A stretch of 41,013 bases of DNA from Parasitella parasitica (lineage: Eukaryota; Mucoromycota; Mucoromycetes; Mucorales; Mucoraceae). Shown in pieces: positions 35,220-41,013 of this stretch. The notes beneath the pieces were generated by a model that did not search any database, was not told where the DNA came from, and was given only the letters and a program-made list of their open reading frames with translations. Position 1 is the first letter of the stretch; each line of letters opens with the position of its first letter. The stretch spans positions 17,004-58,016 of the forward strand of contig MU619357.1 of NCBI GenBank assembly GCA_025201805.1. The letters run 5' to 3'. The translations under genes were made by a program, and so were the position numbers.

Positions 35220-37947
35220 ATGATAGAATCACCTATTATTACTGACTCTATAACCAATAAGCAAGCAACAAAGAAAGAGTCTATCTACCATACATGTCGT
35301 TCAGTATTAAATGCGCTCGAATATGTCGACGGATTTGATAAATTTATGGTGGATATAAATAATCAAGAGATTGCTGCAACGGATCCATTAACAAAATTGT
35401 GGCATATATTTAAAGATGGATCCAGTCTATGTTATCTATACAATACTTTAAAACCAGATACTCCTATCACGGCTAGTAAAAACAACTCCTCAGCAGCAAA
35501 CAAATCGAAAGCATGTGTGTATTATTTCATTATTGCATGTAGAGATCAATTGCATTTTCCAGAAGATACATTATTCACTGTGACCGAATTATTTCAAAAC
35601 GATACCAATGGATTTGTCAAGGTAGACATAGGGTAACCCTAGAAACAAAATACAACTGTCAAACTAAATACTCGTTGCTATGGTAACTTAGGTTGTAAAC
35701 ACCGTAAAACGTATTTTGGATCTTTTAGAGGAACAAGAGATAATCCATGTGGATACTTTAACCGAAAGTACTTGTCTAACAACTGAATCTCCTAAAGATA
35801 TGCGAGATAATGTCGTTTTTGAACTACTATCAACGGAAAGAAAATATGTACAAGATTTGGAATCATTACAGGTATAGAAAAATTATTCTAGACCTTCAAA
35901 ACCTGACACTAAGGCTAACTAATGTTATTTATAAACCCAGAATTATATGCGAGAGGTATCGACACAAGACATACTTTCACAAGACACAATGCATTTTTTG
36001 TTTGGAAATCTGAATGCTCTTGTGGACTTTCAAAGAAGGTTCCTGGTTCAGATTGAATATCAAGCAGCACATCCATCAGGAGAGCAGCGATTTGGCCTTC
36101 TATTCGAAAAATTTGAAGAAGCATTTTCGGTCTATGAGCCTTTTTGTGCAAATTTTCAAATTGCACAAGATCTAGTGGTACAAGAATCACCCAAACTTCA
36201 AAAGCTAGCCAACATCATGTCACCAACCTATGAATTACCATCTATGCTGATCAAACCAATTCAACGTGTTTGTAAATACCCACTTTTACTACAACAACTC
36301 ATCAAAGCGACACCCGATGATTGGAAATACTGTGAAGAAAACAAAACAGGATTGGAAGCCATTCAGAGAGTAACAAAAAAGGTCAATGAGACCAAGCGAT
36401 TACAAGAAAACATTCTCATTGTGCAAGATCTGAAAAAACGGATTGTAGACGACGCAGCTAGTAATCCTGCTATTATTGTTGAAAGCGCAGGCCCATTACT
36501 ATTAACTGACAAATTTACATTACAACGCCATGATAATGACCATAGCAGAGAAATGCTGGTATTTTTATTCGAAAAGCTCATTCTGATCTGCAAGGAGATT
36601 AAGGATGTAAATAAGAATACAATTACAATTAAAAAAAAGAGAAAAGAAGGATCACTAGTTGTAAGAGGAAAGGTATTATTATCACGTATTGAGCATGTTA
36701 AAGGATCGTCTAGCCAGAATGGTAAGTTTATAAATGTAAGAGGTCAAAAAATTTCACATTAATCTCCTTAAAAAAAAAATAACAATTTAGGCCACTACAC
36801 TTTACATTTATCCTGGATGGAAGGCGACACTCAAAATATATTATTAAAGTGTAAAAATGATGAACAATTAAGAAAATGGTTGGGTGTCATCATTGAACTG
36901 AAGGAATCAACTACTAAAGTTGATATGATATCTGCACCATATACACCACGCATGGAAACCAACAACCCATTACTTCATTACGATGACGACGAAGAAGATT
37001 ACTACGAGGCTGAATCTACATTCAATAACTGTGAAGATGAAGAAAATGCTTCAAATAGCCCCATATTCATGAGAAACAGATCAAATAGTTATCAACATCA
37101 CAGGCTGCCAAACGAAGTATCAAGTAGAAAGACATCTCTTTCTAACAATAGTTCAGTTCGTCATTTTATTAATGGTGTGCCTGGAATGGCATTACCTCCT
37201 TTGCCAAGGTCACCTACAAGTCAAGCTACTCCAAGCAATGCAAGTGTGTCCACTGTTCATTCAGCTGATTCAACCTTGTATTCCCCATCCAATCTATCAT
37301 TTCCATCATCGCCACCCACCAGCTATCCACCTTCACCTACATCAAATAACAATACTACAACTAATACTACAACTAATAATAACAATGATAGCTCAACACA
37401 CAGCAGTATTCTACCATCTGGTGCACTCTGGCAAAGAAGACAACAGCAACCATCAAAAGCAAATGATGAAATCACACCAACTCATTCCAGCAGTCAGTCT
37501 CCTTATGTGAGGGCAAGATCCCAGAGTAGCCCAAGTTTTCAGAGACCCATTCACAATCATACCACGGCACCAGAATTACCAACATTGAATAATATCAAAC
37601 AAGATAGTAAGAGAAAAAGTAATGGTTACCGATATGAACTACCTACAACACCAGCAACTCCATCTCCTTTATTATTCAACCAACATGCTACCACAAAAAT
37701 CAAAGTGCATTACTTTGGTGCAATCTATGTTGTTGTAGTTCCAACAGATATCGAATTTGACGAACTCCAACGTCGAATTGAAATGAAGATCAAATTATGT
37801 GGACAGGAATTCGGAACCTCAGCTTTGGGCTTAAAATATGAAGATGAAGATGGTGATCTTATTACTATTAGTTCTTCTGAAGATGTTCAGATGGGTTTTG
37901 AAAGCAGAGGCCCAAGTAATTCAGTTAATCTTTATGTAACATATTAA
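35220..37947 (+). CDS. CDC24: Cdc24-type guanine nucleotide exchange factor for Cdc42
   Basis: Predicted exons are 35220-35621, 35692-35871, 35941-36721 and 36791-37947 (839 aa). Cdc24 activates the Rho GTPase Cdc42 at sites of polarised growth. Domain order is complete: a CH-like domain (~residues 20-134), a DH catalytic domain (~165-365, with FELLSTERKYVQDLESL at its start and MLIKPIQRVCKYPLLLQQL as the hallmark CR3 helix), a PH domain (~385-515, broken by intron 3), and a C-terminal PB1 domain (~750-839) that in yeast binds the scaffold Bem1. The ~230-residue linker between PH and PB1 is rich in Ser, Thr, Asn and Pro, with many SP/TP sites, as expected for a phospho-regulated Cdc24. The start is the first ATG after an AT/pyrimidine-rich leader. 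Intron 1 carries a perfect X-box motif. Confidence 0.96.
35674..35687 (+). promoter_or_regulatory. X-box (RFX-type) motif in CDC24 intron 1
   Basis: GTTGCTATGGTAAC fits all 14 positions of the imperfect palindrome GTTRCY-AT-RGYAAC bound by RFX-family winged-helix factors. It sits in intron 1 of CDC24, just before the acceptor site. Function is inferred from the motif alone. Confidence 0.4.
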
Positions 37948-38121
37948 TAAATTATAATTGTTTACTCGGTTAATTTTATTTGAATTGTAACTGTATTCAT
38001 GCCATTTTCTGTGATTTTAAGTTTGAAGCGGACTTGGTCCCTCGTAGGCTTGTTACATAAAAATGATGAACTATTTTTTTTTCACTCTCTTTTCTTGAAA
38101 AATAAAATAGAAAAAAAAGGC

Positions 38122-39944
38122 ATGGCTTCGCTTAAACAACAAGAAAAAGTGGTATTTTTGAACTCGCAATATCAAGATAATAGTGAATTGATTACAAGAT
38201 TGCAAGACATACTACTATCAGACATAGTATCGATGGAATTAACGATCAATGAATTATACGACACAACAGAATATATAAAAGACAAAGGTAACCATGTTCC
38301 CGTATTTGCAATCTTTAATAATTAATTTTTTGCCATAGTAACCATATTTCGATTCCTAAGAGAATGTAAATTCGACTTTGATCAAGCACACGCTCGATTG
38401 TTGGACACAATTTCATGGAGAATAGAATATAAGATTGATCAGCTTACTTTCGAGGACGCCATTGAATTTTTTGATCAAAATGGCTTTGTATTTTTTCATG
38501 GCACAGACAATACAGACAGTCATCCGCTCGTTTTTGTACAACTTCGTTATTTCCCCAAGCAATTTAAAGAGAAAAAATCACTGACTCAACATATTGGACC
38601 GTTTGCTTGCTTGATCATGGAAATGGCAAGAAAATTAACATGGAAAATGACATGTGATAAAACTAATAAAGGAGAACCGTGTGCGCTTGTCTCCAGAATG
38701 ACAGTGCTGGTAAACGTATCAAAAGCACCGCTGATTCCTATTGTAGGTCAAAAGCAAACTTTATGCAGTGCTTTCTTACTAATTGCCTTTTTAAGGACTC
38801 TGAATTAATCAAGACAATGGGTGTTATCCTAGACGAAAGATTCCCAGGATTCATCAACAACATTAATGTTTTAAATTTCGGTTGGATGTATCAAGGCGTT
38901 TGGTCCCTATTAAAACATTTATTGAGTGAAGATGCTAAAGAAAGTATACATTTTACAACTGTCAAGGACTTGCGACCGATTATATGTGAGGATCGCATTT
39001 TGAAAGATATGGGTGGGACAAATGATTATGTTTGGACGATTGAATCAGATCGAGTATTGCAAGAGTACGGCTGTGGTCATCAAAAACGCCGCTATGAAGC
39101 CGAGTTATTACCAAATACACCGCCCTTATCTTTGCAAGAAAAAATCAGTAGATCTAGATCCAATTCCGTTATAAGTAGTAGTGACGAAGATGAATTTTTT
39201 GATGCAAACGATGTGTTGTTACCGTCACCGCAACCATTGCCTTTAGTTCCACCGCCAGTATTACATGAATTACCACCATTGATTGCCCCAATTCGTTCAG
39301 ATAATAAAACGGCAAGTCCATCAGTAAAGTCACTAAATACAGCTACCCCTCTAACAAGTTCGGCTACTTTACCTGGCACGTTCCTTCACAATACAAAATC
39401 TTATTATGGCAATCTCACTTCATGGGCAGGCTTACGAATGGGTGTCAGCTTTCTAACTTCGTTCGTTGATACAAAGAAGTCTAGGTCACCATATAAATCG
39501 ATTGATGGATTACAGGCTTTTGAAAATTCTGATCCTTCATCCGTTATTGTGGTAGAACCAGCTGAAGGAACAACAATATCAGCCACAACGGCAGCGCCAA
39601 CAGCACTAAAAATAAGTAAAGCAACAAATTATCCCACTGGCACATTATCTACATCCGCAAATAATGCCCAACATTTACAACACATACAATTTTTCTTTAA
39701 GCGGTTGACTCACCAGCTGTTGCAATTGACATTTGGACCCAATAGGGGATTTATATACTGGGTTGTTTTATATGTTTTTTTCAGGGTTCCAGTGGAGACT
39801 TTAGTAAGAAGGTCGTTGTTACGATTTACCTTGGTTGCTCCAAAGAGATTGTCGACATTAACCATTGGCATTACAGCTGCAATTGCAGCTGCCATAAATA
39901 CCGGTGTATCAGGTGCACTTGAAAGGCTTAAGAAGGATGAATAA
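38122..39944 (+). CDS. CRAL-TRIO (Sec14-like) protein with hydrophobic C-terminus
   Basis: Predicted exons are 38122-38287, 38339-38742 and 38796-39944 (572 aa). The CRAL-TRIO fold binds and transfers hydrophobic lipids such as phosphatidylinositol. The N-terminal helices (IFRFLRECKFDFDQAHARLL, near residues 58-77) and the lipid-gate half (DSELIKTMGVILDERFPGF and VLNFGWMYQGVW, after residue 190) are characteristic. The domain ends near residue 300; a Ser/Pro-rich stretch follows. The last ~70 residues contain two hydrophobic segments (about 508-522 and 543-562) separated by basic residues, suggesting membrane anchoring, which plain Sec14 lacks. Intron 2 has a TACTAAT branch site and an AAG acceptor, supported by the conserved SELIK reading. 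The gene lies 174 bp downstream of CDC24 on the same strand. The exact lipid and membrane are unknown. Confidence 0.88.
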
Positions 39945-40817
39945 AGATCAGATTACCAGTTATTCAAGTGATTGATAAACTTGTGTGTACATGCTTTGAA
40001 GATGTGTTCAAATGAAGAGCAACACATATGAGTTTATAGTTATCTTTAAATACTTTAATAAGAATCGATGGCTGATATGGTGAAGAATATGACAAATTCT
40101 TATTTAGTTTTATTTCCTGCGAGATGAATATGATATAACCTAAAGTTGCTTTTTTTCCCTGCCAAACGCTATAATTTGCAATGCCCGTGTAATCAAAAGT
40201 AATATAACAATTTCAAAATTATCTCGTCATCTATTTAATCACTTGGTTTTTGTCATTTTGTGAACTTATTATGCGTTATGTTTTATGGATATATTCTATA
40301 TTGTGCTTCAGACTTGAATAGAAGTATATTTTCAATTCATTGTTCTTTTATATTTATTTGAAATGTAATGCAATGAAGAATCGGGTTTATTGTACTGGAA
40401 TATCATAGGCGGTTGCCTCCAAGTTAAACTCAGGGCTAAAATTTGTGCCAACGACAAAATTACCTTCAACGATTCCAACAACTTGTATTCAACGGATCCT
40501 TTGAATAAAGATAAAACCTCAAAATTGGCTTACCAGCAAGTTACATGAAAATTGATGTCAACCATGGTTCAAGGTTCAAACCTATGTTCAGCTGATAATA
40601 GTTTGGCAAGATGCATGACTTCGTTGCGGTACCTTTATTCATTGCCAGAACGGTTGTTTTGATCCAAGTTGGCAAAAAAAAGCTTTAACCACCACCGTAA
40701 TGTTTGATAAAATACTCCGAGTCATGAGCATAATCATATAATATACTGTAAAACTATGTTTTTAAAAAATAGACAGGCCAATCATATCGTTTAAAAAATA
40801 TAAAAACAATTGAATGC
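39945..40817. other. Spacer downstream of the CRAL-TRIO gene
   Basis: No gene supported. The AATAAA overlapping the CRAL-TRIO stop codon (39940-39945) is too close to be its main poly(A) signal. The remainder is AT-rich. A GGTTCAAACC at 40571-40580 resembles a tRNA B box, but no cloverleaf could be formed around it. Confidence 0.4.
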
Positions 40818-40991
40818 CGGACCACCGGCGCAGCCGGCAATGGGGAGGGGGTTTGGGGGAGGGGTTTAACCCCTCCCCCAAGGACCTACATCATGAAGTT
40901 TTTACGGACCACCGGCGTAGCCGGCAATGGGGAGGGGGTTTGGGGGAGGGGTTTAACCCCTCCCCCAAGGATTTAAGTCATGAAGTTTTTG
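40818..40991 (+). repeat. Two tandem 87-bp GC-rich units with hairpins and G-quadruplex motif
   Basis: Unit 1 is 40818-40904 and unit 2 is 40905-40991. Each has (a) a mini-hairpin CCGGC-N3-GCCGG whose loop is GCA in unit 1 and GTA in unit 2 while the stem is unchanged; (b) four G runs of 4, 5, 5 and 4 separated by A, TTT and A (40842-40864 and 40929-40951); (c) a perfect 14-bp palindrome TTGGGGGAGGGGTT / AACCCCTCCCCCAA with a one-base centre (40853-40881 and 40940-40968); and (d) an AT-rich tail ending TCATGAAGTTTTT. The most variable part is the six bases around ACCTACA/TTTAAG. The GC content contrasts sharply with the flanks. It probably belongs to a dispersed repeat family. Confidence 0.9.
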
Positions 40992-41013
40992 ACATTTACT
41001 TTCTTCTATCAAT

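Noticed and set aside
40555-40600. tRNA-like B box GGTTCAAACC
   Set aside because: No matching T-stem, A box or acceptor stem could be formed upstream or downstream.

Overview
This window looks like nuclear DNA of an early-diverging filamentous fungus, most likely Mucoromycota (Mucorales-like). It is AT-rich, and its genes are split by many short introns (mostly 50-75 nt, GT..AG, several with a CTAAC-type branch site). The proteins are fungal/opisthokont housekeeping and regulatory types: Vts1, Met13-type MTHFR, Cdc24, an ISWI remodeller, PP1, APC10 and PGS1. Nothing looks bacterial or viral, and I see no rRNA, tRNA or CRISPR array. The order assignment is an inference from gene content and intron style, not from a marker gene.

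Layout, left to right. 1-3.2 kb is gene-poor with only decayed coding-like traces. At 3.3-5.0 kb is a six-exon SAM-methyltransferase-fold gene (+) whose N-terminus fits a myristoylation signal, whose glycine loop is lost and which contains a 13-nt microexon. At 5.6-7.65 kb is methylenetetrahydrofolate reductase (+). At 8.5-8.9 kb is ribosomal protein eL29 (+). Four minus-strand genes follow: a Vts1/Smaug RNA-binding protein (9.2-11.2), a PRL-type phosphatase (11.9-12.5), APC10/Doc1 (12.8-13.8) and PP1 catalytic subunit (14.8-15.9). A 3.6 kb gene-free stretch precedes an arrestin-like adaptor with a PPxY motif (19.5-20.8, +) and an ISWI-type chromatin remodeller (21.2-24.9, +). On the minus strand come a two-finger C2H2 factor (26.0-27.2), a PQ-loop transporter (28.2-29.4) and, after a 3.4 kb gene-free stretch holding a long inverted repeat, the cardiolipin-pathway enzyme PGS1 (32.8-34.5). 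Divergent from PGS1 are Cdc24 (35.2-37.9, +) and a CRAL-TRIO (Sec14-like) protein with a hydrophobic C-terminus (38.1-39.9, +). The window ends in two tandem 87-bp GC-rich units.

The genes do not form a pathway cluster. Several concern growth and division (PP1, APC10, Cdc24, PRL, ISWI), phospholipid biology (PGS1, CRAL-TRIO) or membrane traffic and nutrient transport (arrestin adaptor, PQ-loop carrier). Exon structures were derived by hand from splice signals, reading phase and family conservation. All coding totals close to whole codons, but no transcript evidence was available.

Most worth a second look: the 87-bp units at the right end, each with a conserved mini-hairpin, a perfect 14-bp palindrome and a four-run G-quadruplex motif; X-box (RFX-type) motifs upstream of APC10 and inside the first intron of CDC24; the 445-bp inverted-repeat element at 31.7-32.1 kb; a PRL phosphatase without a CAAX box; the methyltransferase with all three motif-I glycines replaced; and a candidate 30-nt intron in the ISWI gene.
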